Source of the DNA: an uncultured Desulfovibrio sp.
GTDB lineage: Bacteria > Desulfobacterota > Desulfovibrionia > Desulfovibrionales > Desulfovibrionaceae
Reading direction: 5' to 3'
Assembly (NCBI RefSeq): GCF_910584445.1
Contig: NZ_CAJUBO010000003.1
Coordinates: 1 to 64,000 of the forward strand
Length of the DNA: 64,000 bases
Positions 8,047 through 17,925 of this stretch are shown here, one piece after another. Position numbers and translations under genes: made by a program. Within the stretch, counting starts at the first letter, position 1, and each line of letters starts with the position of its first letter. The notes below the pieces were generated by a model. That model was not told the origin of the DNA. It did no database searches and saw only the letters and a list, made by a program, of their open reading frames with translations.

Positions 8047-9255
8047 ATGGCGGACATTCTCATCATCGGCGCGGGCGGCGTGGGCAGCGTCGTGGCCCAC
8101 AAGTGCGCGCAGGCAGCGCGGGAAACCGGCGTTTTCGGCAGGATCACGCTTGCCAGCCGCACGCTCTCCCGGTGCGAGTCCGTTGCCGCCAGCGTGCGCG
8201 AGCGGTTCGGCGTGGAGATCGCCACGGCCCGCGTGGACGCGGACGACGTGCCCGCCCTCTGCGCCCTCATGCGCGAAGTCAGACCGGAGATCGTCTGCAA
8301 TATCGCCCTGCCCTATCAGGACCTGCACATCATGGACGCCTGCCTGGAGTGCGGGGCGCATTATCTGGATACCGCCAACTACGAGCCGCCGGACACGGCG
8401 CGGTTCGAGTACAAGTGGCAGTGGGCCTACAGGGAGCGCTTCCGCGAGGCCGGGCTGACGGCCCTGCTCGGTTCGGGCTTTGACCCCGGCGTGACCAACG
8501 TTTTCGCGGCCTGGGCGCTCAAGCATGAGCTGGACGAAGTCCATGTGCTCGACATCATCGACTGCAATGCGGGCAGCCACGGGCAGGCATTCGCCACCAA
8601 CTTCAATCCCGAAATCAACATCCGCGAGGTCACGGCCCGGGGCCGTTACTGGGAACACGGCGAATGGGTGGAGACCGACCCGCTCTCCTGGTCCATGGAC
8701 TACGAGTTCCCGGAGGGCATCGGCAGAAAGAAGTGCTACCTCATGTACCACGAGGAACTGGAATCTCTGGTACGCAACCTGCGCGGCATCCGCCGGGCGC
8801 GCTTCTGGATGACCTTTTCCGAAAGCTATCTCAACCACCTTGAGGTGCTCGGCAATGTGGGTATGACCCGCATCGACCCGGTGCGCTTCCAGGGGCAGGA
8901 CATCGTGCCCATCCAGTTCCTGGCGGCGCTTTTGCCCGATCCGGCCTCCCTCGGGCCGCTGACCACCGGCCGCACCTGCATCGGCGACGTGCTCCGGGGC
9001 ACGCGAAACGGCCGCCCCAGGGGCGTTTACGTCTATAATGTCTGCGACCATGGCGCCTGCTTCCGCGAGGTCGGCTCCCAGGCCATTTCCTACACCACGG
9101 GCGTTCCGGCCATGATCGGCACAAAACTCATCGCCGAAGGGCTGTGGCGCAAGCCCGGCGTGTGGAACATGGAGGAATTCGATCCCGATCCCTTCATGGC
9201 GGATCTCAACCGCTTCGGCCTGCCCTGGAACTGCGTGGAAGTTCCCGCTTCCTGA
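8047..9255 (+). CDS. Carboxynorspermidine synthase (saccharopine dehydrogenase family)
   Basis: This enzyme reductively condenses aspartate semialdehyde with a diamine (1,3-diaminopropane or putrescine) using NADPH to give carboxynorspermidine or carboxyspermidine. The 402-residue protein has a Rossmann start (ILIIGAGGVGSVVAHK, residues 4-19), the LYS9-like pattern YLDTANYEPP, the motif GSGFDPGVTNVFAAW and HGQAFATNFNPEINIREVT. This combination is typical of CANSDH rather than of lysine-pathway saccharopine dehydrogenases. It is followed 22 bases on by the matching decarboxylase, which settles the pathway. A TATAAT from the upstream repeat lies about 60 bases before the start and could drive it. 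Confidence 0.92.
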   Translation: MADILIIGAGGVGSVVAHKCAQAARETGVFGRITLASRTLSRCESVAASVRERFGVEIATARVDADDVPALCALMREVRPEIVCNIALPYQDLHIMDACLECGAHYLDTANYEPPDTARFEYKWQWAYRERFREAGLTALLGSGFDPGVTNVFAAWALKHELDEVHVLDIIDCNAGSHGQAFATNFNPEINIREVTARGRYWEHGEWVETDPLSWSMDYEFPEGIGRKKCYLMYHEELESLVRNLRGIRRARFWMTFSESYLNHLEVLGNVGMTRIDPVRFQGQDIVPIQFLAALLPDPASLGPLTTGRTCIGDVLRGTRNGRPRGVYVYNVCDHGACFREVGSQAISYTTGVPAMIGTKLIAEGLWRKPGVWNMEEFDPDPFMADLNRFGLPWNCVEVPAS

Positions 9256-9277
9256 CACGGCGCGCGGGAACGCTCAG

Positions 9278-10516
9278 GTGGACTGCCTCGATCTTCTTCT
9301 GGCGGCGGATTCCCCGGTCCCGTCGCCCTGCTTCGTGCTTGACGAAGCCCGGCTCGCGGCCAACGCCGCCATCCTTGACAGCGTGCAGCGCGCCACGGGC
9401 GCGAAGATCCTGCTCGCTCTCAAGGGCTTTGCGGCCTGGGCGGTCTTTCCCCTGCTCTCGCGCGCGCGGGGGGGACCGCTCTGGGGCGTGTGCGCGAGTT
9501 CCGTGGACGAGGCACGCCTGGGCCGCGAGGATTTCGGCGGCGAGGTCCATGCCTTCGCCGCCGCGTGGAGCGAGGAGGAATTCAGGGAGCTGCTCACGCT
9601 CTGCGACCATGTCGTTTTCAACTCCGTGGCCCAGTGGGAGCGCTTTCGTCCGCTGGCCGAGGCGGCCAATGCCGGTCCCCGGGGCGCCGCTCCCGTGAGT
9701 TTCGGCCTGCGCCTCAACCCCGAGCATTCGGAAGGGACCGTCCCCCTCTACGACCCCTGCGCGCCCGGCTCGCGCCTGGGGGTCCGGCCCGGGCAGCTTG
9801 CCCGGCAGGTGGCGCCCGCGGACCTGGCCGGCATTTCCGGCCTGCACTTCCATACGCTGTGCGAGCAGGGGGCTGATGCCCTCTCCCGCACCCTGGACGC
9901 GGTGGAAGCGCGCTTCGGCCCGTATCTGCACGGCCGCCGGTGGCTCAACTTCGGCGGCGGCCACCACATCACCAGGGACGGATACGACCTTGGACTCCTG
10001 TGCCGCCTGCTCGACCGCTGGCACGCCCGCTACGGCGCCCAGATATATCTGGAGCCAGGCGAGGCCGTGGCCCTGAACGCCGGCTGGCTCACGGCCACGG
10101 TGCTCGACGTGGTGGAAGCCGACATGCCCGTTGCCGTGCTCGACGTTTCCGCCGCCTGCCACATGCCGGACGTGCTGGAGATGCCCTACCGGCCCGAGGT
10201 CCTGTATCGCGCGGGCGCGACCCCGCCGCGTCGGGCCGCCCTTCCCGGAGCCGACGCCTGGACATGCCGGCTGGCGGGCAAGTCCTGCCTGGCGGGGGAT
10301 GTCATCGGCGAATACGCCTTCGCCGCGCCGCTCGCCGTGGGGCAGCGCCTCGTCTTTGCGGACATGGCTATCTACAGCATGGTCAAGACCACCACCTTCA
10401 ACGGACTGCGCCTGCCCTCCATCGGCATCTGCCGCGGCGCGGACGCCCCCCCGGACGAGCGCTTCCGCCTCCTCCGCCGCTTTGGCTACGCGGACTTCCG
10501 CGAGCGCCTTTCCTGA
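9278..10516 (+). CDS. nspC: Carboxynorspermidine decarboxylase
   Basis: NspC removes CO2 from carboxynorspermidine or carboxyspermidine with pyridoxal phosphate, finishing norspermidine or spermidine synthesis. The 412-residue product is a fold III decarboxylase: the PLP lysine K49 lies in KILLALKGF, with GLHFHTLCEQG, FGGGHHITRDGYD, EPGEAVALNAG and the C-terminal SYSM-like IYSMVKTTTFNG. Start is a GTG at 9278 (GTGGACTGCCTC) 22 bases after the synthase, with a weak ribosome site. The two genes form an operon. S-adenosylmethionine decarboxylase genes are not seen nearby, in keeping with this alternative spermidine route. Confidence 0.94.
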   Translation: MDCLDLLLAADSPVPSPCFVLDEARLAANAAILDSVQRATGAKILLALKGFAAWAVFPLLSRARGGPLWGVCASSVDEARLGREDFGGEVHAFAAAWSEEEFRELLTLCDHVVFNSVAQWERFRPLAEAANAGPRGAAPVSFGLRLNPEHSEGTVPLYDPCAPGSRLGVRPGQLARQVAPADLAGISGLHFHTLCEQGADALSRTLDAVEARFGPYLHGRRWLNFGGGHHITRDGYDLGLLCRLLDRWHARYGAQIYLEPGEAVALNAGWLTATVLDVVEADMPVAVLDVSAACHMPDVLEMPYRPEVLYRAGATPPRRAALPGADAWTCRLAGKSCLAGDVIGEYAFAAPLAVGQRLVFADMAIYSMVKTTTFNGLRLPSIGICRGADAPPDERFRLLRRFGYADFRERLS

Positions 10517-10527
10517 CGGCGCCCGCC

Positions 10528-10556
10528 TTGACATCATCACGAAAAATTCGGATGAT
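10528..10556 (+). promoter_or_regulatory. Sigma70-type promoter for pyk
   Basis: TTGACA at 10528-10533, a 17-base spacer and GATGAT at 10551-10556 lie 72 bases ahead of the pyk start. Confidence 0.55.
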
Positions 10557-10627
10557 TTTCCACGTTTCGGTCCCATACTTGCCTGGACCGACACACATCT
10601 TCATCCGGCACACCAGCGGAGAATACC

Positions 10628-12043
10628 ATGAGAACAAAAATCGTCGCCACCATCGGGCCTGCTTCCAACAGCAAAGAGAAACTCAAGGCCCTGGCCGAGG
10701 CCGGCGTCAGCGTCTTCCGCCTCAATTTCTCGCATGGCGGCGCGGCGGATTTCGTCAAGATCATCAATTATATCCGGGAAGTTGAAGCCGAACTCGGGCG
10801 CCCCATCACCATCATGCAGGACCTTTCCGGTCCCAAAATCCGCCTTGGCGTGGTTCCGGAAACCACCATCCAGGTGAGCAAGGGCATGCGCCTGCTCCTC
10901 GGACCCAGCGCGCGGCGCGTGGAGGAAATGCCCTACCTCCCCTTTGACCATGAGATGATCCTGGAAAGCCTCGAGCCGGGCGACCGCATGGTGCTCGCCG
11001 ACGGCGGCCTCCAGTTCGTGGTGCAGGAACGGCGCGGCGACGGGCTTGTTCTTCTGGAGGCCGACAATGACGGCATCGTGACCTCGCGCAAGGGGCTGGC
11101 CCTGCCGGGCAAGGCCACCAAGGTGCGCGCCCTCACGGACAAGGACAAGAAGGACCTCGCCGACGGTCTGGCCCTCGGCGTGGACGCCGTCGCCATTTCC
11201 TATGTGCAGACGGCCGATGACGTGCGCGAGGCCAAGTCGCTCATCGCGGCGTCGGGCCGGCGCGTGCCCGTGGTGGTCAAGCTGGAGCGGCAGAGCGCCG
11301 TGGACAACCTCGCCGCCATCCTCGCCGAGACGGACATCGTCATGGTCGCCCGCGGCGACCTCGGCGTGGAATGTCCGCTGCCCAAGCTCCCGGCCCTGCA
11401 GAAGCACATCATCAGCGCCTGCAACCAGGCCTCCAAGCCGGTCATCGTGGCGACGCAGATGCTGCTTTCCATGGTCAACAACCCGGCCCCCACCCGCGCC
11501 GAAACCACGGACGTTGCCAATGCCGTGCTTGACGGCGCGGATTGCGTCATGCTCTCGGAAGAGACCGCCATGGGCAACTTCCCGGTGGAGACCGTGCAGT
11601 ACATGCGCAAGATCACCACCGAGGCGGAAAAGCTCCTTCTGGACAACCGCAAGCTGGAAGAACCGGAAAGCGACAAGGGCATCCCGGAGTTTCTCGCCTA
11701 TTCCGCCTGCCTCCTGGCGGACAAGGCCCGCGCCCAGGCCATCGTTTCGCACAGCCTTTCGGGCGGATCGGCCCGGCAGGTCTCGGCCCGGCGCCCCCCC
11801 CAGCCCATCTATGCGCTCACGCCCGACCCCTCCACCATCAAGGCGCTCAACTTCGTGTGGGGCATCACGCCCGTCTTTGTGGACAAGTCCCACATCGGGC
11901 AGACGCACCTTGAGCGCGCGGAGGAATTCATCAACCGCAGCCCGGACTTCAAGCCCAACGACTGCGCGGTGATCACCGCCGGCCAGCTCAAGGATTCTGC
12001 CACGCCCCGCGGCACCAACCTCGTCAAGATCTACTGGAAGTAG
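10628..12043 (+). CDS. pyk: Pyruvate kinase
   Basis: Pyk transfers phosphate from phosphoenolpyruvate to ADP in the last step of glycolysis. The 471-residue protein begins MRTKIVATIGPAS and carries the N-terminal NFSHGG active-site loop, the PGKATKVRALTDKD B-domain segment, MVARGDLGVECP, and the signature region ATQMLLSMVNNPAPTRAETTDVANAVLDG (given in part), followed by the C-terminal regulatory domain. Length is normal for the type II enzyme. It has its own promoter-like sequence and is followed after only 3 bases by the HD-GYP gene, so the two are co-transcribed. Confidence 0.96.
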   Translation: MRTKIVATIGPASNSKEKLKALAEAGVSVFRLNFSHGGAADFVKIINYIREVEAELGRPITIMQDLSGPKIRLGVVPETTIQVSKGMRLLLGPSARRVEEMPYLPFDHEMILESLEPGDRMVLADGGLQFVVQERRGDGLVLLEADNDGIVTSRKGLALPGKATKVRALTDKDKKDLADGLALGVDAVAISYVQTADDVREAKSLIAASGRRVPVVVKLERQSAVDNLAAILAETDIVMVARGDLGVECPLPKLPALQKHIISACNQASKPVIVATQMLLSMVNNPAPTRAETTDVANAVLDGADCVMLSEETAMGNFPVETVQYMRKITTEAEKLLLDNRKLEEPESDKGIPEFLAYSACLLADKARAQAIVSHSLSGGSARQVSARRPPQPIYALTPDPSTIKALNFVWGITPVFVDKSHIGQTHLERAEEFINRSPDFKPNDCAVITAGQLKDSATPRGTNLVKIYWK

Positions 12044-12046
12044 CGC

Positions 12047-13087
12047 ATGGACGACAAAAACGCCACCGGCGCCGTTCCCGGGGACATCAACGAAGAGTAT
12101 TACCAGATCAGCGCCGAGATCATGGCGAGCTTTCCCCGCTATCGGCCCCCGGTGGATCTCTTCGTCTTCCGTGAGGACATCGCGGTGCTCGCGCCCTATT
12201 CGCGCAAGGGCACGCGCCTCTCCAACGAACAGGTGGAAGAGGTGACAGAGCTTTGCGCCAGCGGCAACCTCTTTGTCTCCCGCTCGGACCATCACATCTA
12301 TTCGCGGCACATCGTCCGGCAGCTCGACCTCGTCCTTCAGGATCACAACCTCAAGGAAGCGGAGATCGCCAACATCTGCATCCATGCGCTGTACCTGCGC
12401 TACGCGGAATTCTACGAGCAGCCCGTCAAGGCGGTCTTTGACCCGCTCTACCGCGATGTCATGGTGGTCACGGAATACCTCGCAAAGGACCCGCAGCGCA
12501 TCAACGCCTTCATGCGCCGCCTGTTCCGCAGGTATGAGCCGGCAAAGCACGCGGTCAACACCATGATCGTCGGGCTGTGGCTCTGGCTTCGGAACGCGGG
12601 CGACTTTCAGCGCAAAAACCTGGACCGCATGGCGCTTGCCCTGCTCGTGCATGACATCGGCATGAGCAAGGTGCCGCCTTTCATCCTGACCAAGAAAGGT
12701 TCGCTCAAGCCCGAGGAACGGGAAAAGATCCTCCCGCACTCTCTTCTGAGCGTGAAGATCATGCAGAAAATGGAAGTGGTCTTCGATGACCTGCTCCAGA
12801 TCTGCTTTGAGCATCACGAGCGGCTGGACGGCTCGGGCTATCCGCAGCGGATCAAGGGGGGGCAGATCCCCGCCACGGCCGCGCTCGCCGCCGTGGCGGA
12901 CTCGTTCGCGGCCATGATCACCGAACGCAGCTACGCCCCGGCCAAGGAACCGAAGGTCGCCGCGCAGGAACTTGCCGCGGACCAGCGCTACAATGTCAGC
13001 GTGGCCCGTCTCCTGCTTGCCGCCTTTGCCAATGACGCGCTCGGCACCCCGCACGATATGGACGCCTTTGTGGAACAGAAGGACTGA
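12047..13087 (+). CDS. HD-GYP domain protein, probable cyclic-di-GMP phosphodiesterase
   Basis: HD-GYP proteins hydrolyse cyclic di-GMP. The 346-residue protein has an N-terminal part of unknown fold (1-~150) and a C-terminal HD domain: H168, HD at 202-203 in LLVHDIGMSKVP, H231 in LPHSLLSV, and the HD-GYP signature HHERLDGSGYP at 256-266. The signature is complete, so catalysis is expected. No receiver, membrane or PAS domain is evident, so the input is unclear. It starts 3 bases after pyk. Its codon use and GC match its neighbours. Confidence 0.82.
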   Translation: MDDKNATGAVPGDINEEYYQISAEIMASFPRYRPPVDLFVFREDIAVLAPYSRKGTRLSNEQVEEVTELCASGNLFVSRSDHHIYSRHIVRQLDLVLQDHNLKEAEIANICIHALYLRYAEFYEQPVKAVFDPLYRDVMVVTEYLAKDPQRINAFMRRLFRRYEPAKHAVNTMIVGLWLWLRNAGDFQRKNLDRMALALLVHDIGMSKVPPFILTKKGSLKPEEREKILPHSLLSVKIMQKMEVVFDDLLQICFEHHERLDGSGYPQRIKGGQIPATAALAAVADSFAAMITERSYAPAKEPKVAAQELAADQRYNVSVARLLLAAFANDALGTPHDMDAFVEQKD

Positions 13088-13133
13088 CAACCGGGCGCGC
13101 CGACCATACTGCTCATCCACGGAGGAGGAACCC

Positions 13134-14489
13134 ATGCGCTCCCTGTCCCTCTCCTGCATGCTCCTGTTCTGTATCGCGGCGCTGGCCTTCCTGTTGCCGC
13201 CGGTCTCCGTGCCGGCGGCGGAGGCTGATGACGGGCGCCTGCTCAAGATCGTCGTCCTGTCGCGCCATGGCGTGCGCGCGCCCACCCAGAAGCATGACGT
13301 CCTCGCCCAGTGGAGCCGGCGCATCTGGCCGACGTGGCCCGTCAAGCGCGGCGAACTGACGCCGCGCGGCGCCAGTCTTGTCACGGCCATGTGGGGCAAC
13401 CTTGGCGAAACCTTCCGCCATGCCGGGCTGCTGCCGCGGGAGCAATGCCCGCGCCCGGGCGATGTTTTTGTGCGCGCCGATGTGGACGAACGCACCCGGG
13501 CCACCGCCCGCGCGCTGCTGGATGGCCTTGCCCCGGACTGCCACCTCGGCTATGCGGTCGCCTCCGATGCCATCGACCCGCTCTTCCATCCCGTCAAGGC
13601 AGGACTCTACGCCTTCGATCCCATCAGCGCCGCCACGGACATCCTGAGCATGACCGATGGCGGTCTCGGGCACCTTCAGGACGACCTCGCCACGCCCCTG
13701 GCGCTGGTGGGCCGGCTGGCCGCGCCGGTCTCTCCCGAACTCTGCGCCCGCTTCAGCCTGCCGCCGGACTGCGCCCTTTCGGACATCCCCAATGCCGTGA
13801 GCGTCGCTTCGGACGGCCGCAGCGTCGCCATTGCGGGCAGTCTTGCCATCGCGTCGAGCATGGCCGAGATCTTTCTGCTCGAATACGGGGAATGGCCCGG
13901 GGCCGCGGCCGGCTGGGGCCAGGTGGACGCCGCCACCCTGCGCCAGGTGCTCCCCGTCCACGCCAGGGTCTTCGATGTCGTCAACCGGGCGCCGCTGGTG
14001 GCCTGGGCACGCGGGTCCTCCCTCCTTGCCGAAATGGGTTCCGCCCTTCTGGGCACCCATTATGACGAGCGCTGCAACAAGGCCGCGCTGGTGGTTTTTG
14101 TGGGGCATGACACCAATATCGCCAATCTGGGCGCCCTGCTCGGCGTCAACTGGCAGCTTGACGAATATCCCGTCAACGGCATCCCCCCGGCCGCGGCGCT
14201 CATGCTCGAATTGTGGGAAAAGAACGGCGCCCGCGAAGTCCGCGTGCATTTCGTCGCGCAGCCGCCCGCGGCCCTGCATGCGCCCTTCGCCACGGCAACA
14301 GCCATAAGCCCCGCCGATTTACGCGCGCACGCCCCCCAGGCGGCCACAGTGAGCGCCCCCCCGGTGGTGGGTCAGGCCCGCTTTCCGCTGGAGGAATTCA
14401 GCGCGCGCATCGCACGGGCCACCGCCGGCGCCCCGCTGGCCCCGCGCCAGCTCCCGCCCCTGAATTTCGCCCGTGAGGTGACAAAATAG
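13134..14489 (+). CDS. Histidine acid phosphatase family protein (periplasmic)
   Basis: This family, which includes AppA phytase and Agp glucose-1-phosphatase, cleaves phosphomonoesters through a phosphohistidine in the periplasm. The 451-residue product has a Sec signal (MRSLSLSCMLLFCIAALAF, cleavage probably after VPAAEA), the catalytic RHGVRAP with H45, and the proton-donor motif GHDTNIANLG near residue 325. The start at 13134 is supported by a strong GGAGGAGG ribosome site. It is 46 bases after the HD-GYP gene. Substrate cannot be told from the sequence. Confidence 0.88.
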   Translation: MRSLSLSCMLLFCIAALAFLLPPVSVPAAEADDGRLLKIVVLSRHGVRAPTQKHDVLAQWSRRIWPTWPVKRGELTPRGASLVTAMWGNLGETFRHAGLLPREQCPRPGDVFVRADVDERTRATARALLDGLAPDCHLGYAVASDAIDPLFHPVKAGLYAFDPISAATDILSMTDGGLGHLQDDLATPLALVGRLAAPVSPELCARFSLPPDCALSDIPNAVSVASDGRSVAIAGSLAIASSMAEIFLLEYGEWPGAAAGWGQVDAATLRQVLPVHARVFDVVNRAPLVAWARGSSLLAEMGSALLGTHYDERCNKAALVVFVGHDTNIANLGALLGVNWQLDEYPVNGIPPAAALMLELWEKNGAREVRVHFVAQPPAALHAPFATATAISPADLRAHAPQAATVSAPPVVGQARFPLEEFSARIARATAGAPLAPRQLPPLNFAREVTK

Positions 14490-14568
14490 GCGAAACCCTG
14501 AATATGCTCCCCATATCCGGGCTGTCCGCCCCACACGCGCATGGCCGGACCCGAAAAGGAGAACCCCC

Positions 14569-15126
14569 ATGACAACCAATCACTGCCCCCACTGCAACGA
14601 ACCTCTGCCGGAATCGGCCAAGATGTGCCCCAAGTGCGGCCAATGGGCCGTTCCCGCCAGCGAGATCGAGCACGTCCCCACCCGGACCTCGCGCTGGCAG
14701 AAGATCGTCATCGTGGTTTCCGTCATCATCCTCATCGCCATTGGCCTGAGCTTCAGGGGCGCGGAAGACCGGGAGAACCAGGCCGCCCAGAAGGAACTCG
14801 CCGCGCCCCTCGCCGCCCTGGTGACGGCGCAAACGACGGCCCTGGGCCTTCCGGCCAGCCCCAGGCTCGATCTCAAGATCGCCACCAAGGCCGCCGATGT
14901 CTTTGTGGACTTTTCCGCTCCTCTCGGCAGCGACAAGGCCAGGGAATTCGCCCTGGCGGTCTGCGCGGGTCTTGCCAGAACGTATGTGGACAAGGGATAC
15001 ATGCCGCGCGCCCTGGCCGTCCATGTTAATACTGTCATGACGGACGGCGCCCGGGCAAGCTACGGCAAGGCCATTTTCAACGGCAACCTCGATCAGCTCG
15101 CCTGGGAACCGGCAACGCAGCAGTGA
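14569..15126 (+). CDS. Zinc-ribbon membrane protein of unknown function
   Basis: The 185-residue protein starts with a zinc ribbon (C6, C9, C20, C23 in CPHC and CPKCG), followed by a basic linker and one membrane segment at about 44-61 (KIVIVVSVIILIAIGL). The rest (62-185) is a soluble domain, LDLKIATKAADVFVDFSAPL and LAVCAGLARTYVDKGY, which would lie outside the cytoplasm. I do not recognise the soluble domain. The ribosome site AAAAGGAGAA is good. It stands between the phosphatase and mrcA with no overlap, so its partners are unclear. Confidence 0.7.
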   Translation: MTTNHCPHCNEPLPESAKMCPKCGQWAVPASEIEHVPTRTSRWQKIVIVVSVIILIAIGLSFRGAEDRENQAAQKELAAPLAALVTAQTTALGLPASPRLDLKIATKAADVFVDFSAPLGSDKAREFALAVCAGLARTYVDKGYMPRALAVHVNTVMTDGARASYGKAIFNGNLDQLAWEPATQQ

Positions 15127-15294
15127 TCCGCATCTCCGGCCAGGCCGCGCGCCAGCCGGAGCCGGCAGCCCCGCGCGCGGGCCGTCCGGGGGAAGTCGTC
15201 CCCCTGTGGCGGTCCGCGCGGCTTTTTCCGGCCCGGACCGGAAGAGCGCGCAGACAGCCCTTTACGCCGGCGGGAAAACACGGTATCCCACGGC

Positions 15295-17769
15295 ATGCAA
15301 ATCCGCGTTTCCTGGAAAAAGCTCCTGCTTTGGAGTTTCCTCCTTCTTGTCCTCTGCGGCCTGCTTGGCGGCGGAGCCGTTGCGACCCTGTTCTACTGGG
15401 CCTCGCGCGACCTGCCCAACATCACCCGCATCGCGGACTACAATCCGCCCCAGGCCACGACCATCCTGGCCCGCAACGGCCAGGTCCTCGGCACGCTGTG
15501 CCATGAAAAACGCTATGTCATCAGCCTCAAGGACATGTCGCGTTTCCTGCCCATGGCCTTTCTCGCCGCCGAGGACGACGCCTTCTACCGGCACATGGGC
15601 GTGGACCCCATGGCGATCCTGCGCGCGGCGATCAACAATTTCCGCAAGGGACATACCGGCGAGGGCGGCAGCACCATCACCCAGCAGCTCATCAAGCAGC
15701 TCCTTCTCACCTCCGAGCGCAGCTATACGCGCAAGATGAAGGAGGCCATCCTCGCCTACCGGCTGGAGAAAGACCTCAGCAAGAACGACATCCTCACCAT
15801 CTACCTCAACCAGATCTATCTGGGCGAACACGCCTATGGCGTGGAAGCGGCGGCGCGCACCTATTTCGGCAAGCACGCGGCGGACATCACCCTTGCCGAG
15901 AGTGCCGTCATCGCCGGGCTGCCCAAGGCGCCCTCGCGCTACAATCCCTTCCGCTCGCCCAAGGCCGCCAAGGACCGCCAGATGTATGTCCTCGGCCGCC
16001 TGCGCGATCTTGCGTGGATCACCCCCGAGGAATATGCCCAGGCCGCCGCCGAACCGCTCGTGTACTGGAGCATGCCCGACGGCATGGGCGGCCCGGCCCT
16101 CTGGTATCTGGAAGAGGCGCGGCGCCTGCTCATCGAGTTTTTTACCGAAAGCAACCTCAAGGCCCTTGGCGTGGATACCCGCAAATACGGCGAGGACTAC
16201 GTTTACGAGGCCGGGCTTACCGTGCGCACGGCCATGGTGCCCGAACAGCAGGACGCGGCGGGCAAGGCCCTGCGGCGCGGTCTGGAAGAACTGGACAAGC
16301 GGCAGGGCTGGCGCGGCGTTTCCGCGGCCGATGCGGCCAAGGGCGCCGCATTCCTCACGGGATCGACCTTTGCGCCGCTGGATCTGGCCGGGGACGCGTG
16401 GGTGCGCGCCGTGGTGACGGACGTGGAGTCCGGCAAGGCCGGCGTGGCGCTCGGTCAGGGCTATACCGGCGTCATCCCGGTGGCGAACATGTCCTGGGCG
16501 CGCAAGCCCAATCCCAAGGTGGCGGGCATCTACGCCCCCGCCGTCAAGGATGCGCGCCAGGTGCTGGCCCCGGGCGACCTCATCTGGGTCTCGGCCGCGC
16601 CCATGCCCGCGCCGCAGGCGCAGGCCGCCCCCGACGCCGGGGACGGCGCAAAGCGCAAACAGGCGGCAAAGGGCGCCGCCAGGACCCAGGTGCCCTATGA
16701 TCCCGCCCGGGTCACGAAGACCACCCCCATTCTCCTGCGCCTCCAGCAGGAACCGCTCGTCCAGGGGGCGCTGGCCTCGCTGGAACCCCGCAGCGGCGAT
16801 GTGGTGGCCCTTATCGGCGGCTACAGCTTCGGAGAAAGCCATTTCAACCGCGCCACCCAGGCGCGGCGGCAGCCCGGTTCGAGCTTCAAGCCCGTGGTCT
16901 ATTCCACGGCGCTGGATTTCGGCTTCACGCCGTCCTCCATCGTGCTGGACGCGCCCTTTGTCTATGTGAATCCCTACACCAACGAGGTGTGGCGCCCCTC
17001 CAACTACGAACACAATTACAAGGGCGAGTTGCCGCTCTGGCAGGCCCTTGCCCTTTCGCGCAATACCTGCACCGTGCGCGTGGCCCAGCAGGTGGGCATC
17101 GCCAACGTCATCCAGCGGGCCAAGGCCCTTGGGCTGGAGCCGCATTTTCCGCAGGAGCTTTCCGTCAGCCTCGGCGCCGTGGCCGTCTCACCGCTCAACC
17201 TCACCCAGGCCTATGCGGCTTTTGCCAATCAGGGCATGGGCGTGCGCCCGCGGATCATCACCTCCATCACCGACGCGCGCGGCCGGGAACTCTACCGCCA
17301 GGACCCCGAGCACTGGCAGGCCCTCACGCCGCAGAACGCCTACATGATGGCGACCCTGCTCAAGAATGTGGTCAATGCCGGCACCGGCTCGCGCGCCAGG
17401 ATCGACGGGCGCTTCATCGCGGGCAAGACCGGCACCACCAACGAGGAGCATGATGCCTGGTTCGTGGGCTTCACGCCCTACCTCGTCACCGGCGTCTATG
17501 TGGGCTATGATCAGTTGCAGCCCCTGGGGCGCCTGGAACAGGGCGGCAGGACGGCAGCGCCCATCTTCCGCTATTACCGGAGCGTGGTGGAAGAGCTGTA
17601 TGAACCGGAAGACTTCACCATGCCGGACGGCATCGTCATGTCCGGGAACATGGCCTACCGCGCGGATCAGCCCATGGAAGGCGTTTCCGCCACGGACAAC
17701 GTGGCGGGCGCGCCGGGCGGCGAGGATACGTCCGAAGGCGGCGAGGATCTCATGCGCCAGATATTTTAG
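15295..17769 (+). CDS. mrcA: Penicillin-binding protein 1A (bifunctional transglycosylase/transpeptidase)
   Basis: Class A PBPs polymerise and cross-link peptidoglycan at the outer face of the inner membrane. The 824-residue protein has one N-terminal membrane anchor (residues ~9-34), a GT51 glycosyltransferase domain (AAEDDAFYRHMGVDP, GGSTITQQLIKQ, KILEIYLN-like ILTIYLNQIYLG) and an OB-like insert with a charged, alanine-rich linker at ~435-475. The transpeptidase domain has SSFK with nucleophile S529, SRN at 588-590 and KTGT starting K711. All catalytic motifs are intact and the length is near that of E. coli PBP1a. A repeat unit (17767-17870) follows the stop. Confidence 0.95.
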   Translation: MQIRVSWKKLLLWSFLLLVLCGLLGGGAVATLFYWASRDLPNITRIADYNPPQATTILARNGQVLGTLCHEKRYVISLKDMSRFLPMAFLAAEDDAFYRHMGVDPMAILRAAINNFRKGHTGEGGSTITQQLIKQLLLTSERSYTRKMKEAILAYRLEKDLSKNDILTIYLNQIYLGEHAYGVEAAARTYFGKHAADITLAESAVIAGLPKAPSRYNPFRSPKAAKDRQMYVLGRLRDLAWITPEEYAQAAAEPLVYWSMPDGMGGPALWYLEEARRLLIEFFTESNLKALGVDTRKYGEDYVYEAGLTVRTAMVPEQQDAAGKALRRGLEELDKRQGWRGVSAADAAKGAAFLTGSTFAPLDLAGDAWVRAVVTDVESGKAGVALGQGYTGVIPVANMSWARKPNPKVAGIYAPAVKDARQVLAPGDLIWVSAAPMPAPQAQAAPDAGDGAKRKQAAKGAARTQVPYDPARVTKTTPILLRLQQEPLVQGALASLEPRSGDVVALIGGYSFGESHFNRATQARRQPGSSFKPVVYSTALDFGFTPSSIVLDAPFVYVNPYTNEVWRPSNYEHNYKGELPLWQALALSRNTCTVRVAQQVGIANVIQRAKALGLEPHFPQELSVSLGAVAVSPLNLTQAYAAFANQGMGVRPRIITSITDARGRELYRQDPEHWQALTPQNAYMMATLLKNVVNAGTGSRARIDGRFIAGKTGTTNEEHDAWFVGFTPYLVTGVYVGYDQLQPLGRLEQGGRTAAPIFRYYRSVVEELYEPEDFTMPDGIVMSGNMAYRADQPMEGVSATDNVAGAPGGEDTSEGGEDLMRQIF

Positions 17770-17870
17770 AGCGTTTTCGCAAGGAGATCGCGTCAACGTT
17801 CTGGCGGCTGCGGGAGCGGACGCCCGCGACGCCAATGGCGGTGACTTCAGGCTTCGGCCTTGCGAAAACC
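17767..17870. repeat. Intergenic repeat unit R2, copy a, bounded by 11-bp inverted repeat
   Basis: The sequence after the mrcA stop begins AGAGCGTTTTCGCAA and continues GGCGGCTGCGGGAGCGGACGCCCGCG. Nearly the same series follows the guaB stop at 23262. In this copy GTTTTCGCAAG (17773-17783) and CTTGCGAAAAC (17859-17869) are perfect inverted arms enclosing the unit. No coding sense is evident. Confidence 0.6.
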
Positions 17871-17925
17871 ACGATGCCCTGTTCCCCAGTTGCGCCCCAC
17901 GGCAAAGACCTGTTCAGGAAAACCA

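Noticed and set aside
10601..13504. A 967-codon open frame antisense to pyk and the HD-GYP gene
   Set aside because: It crosses two well-supported plus-strand genes and their junction and shows no recognisable family.
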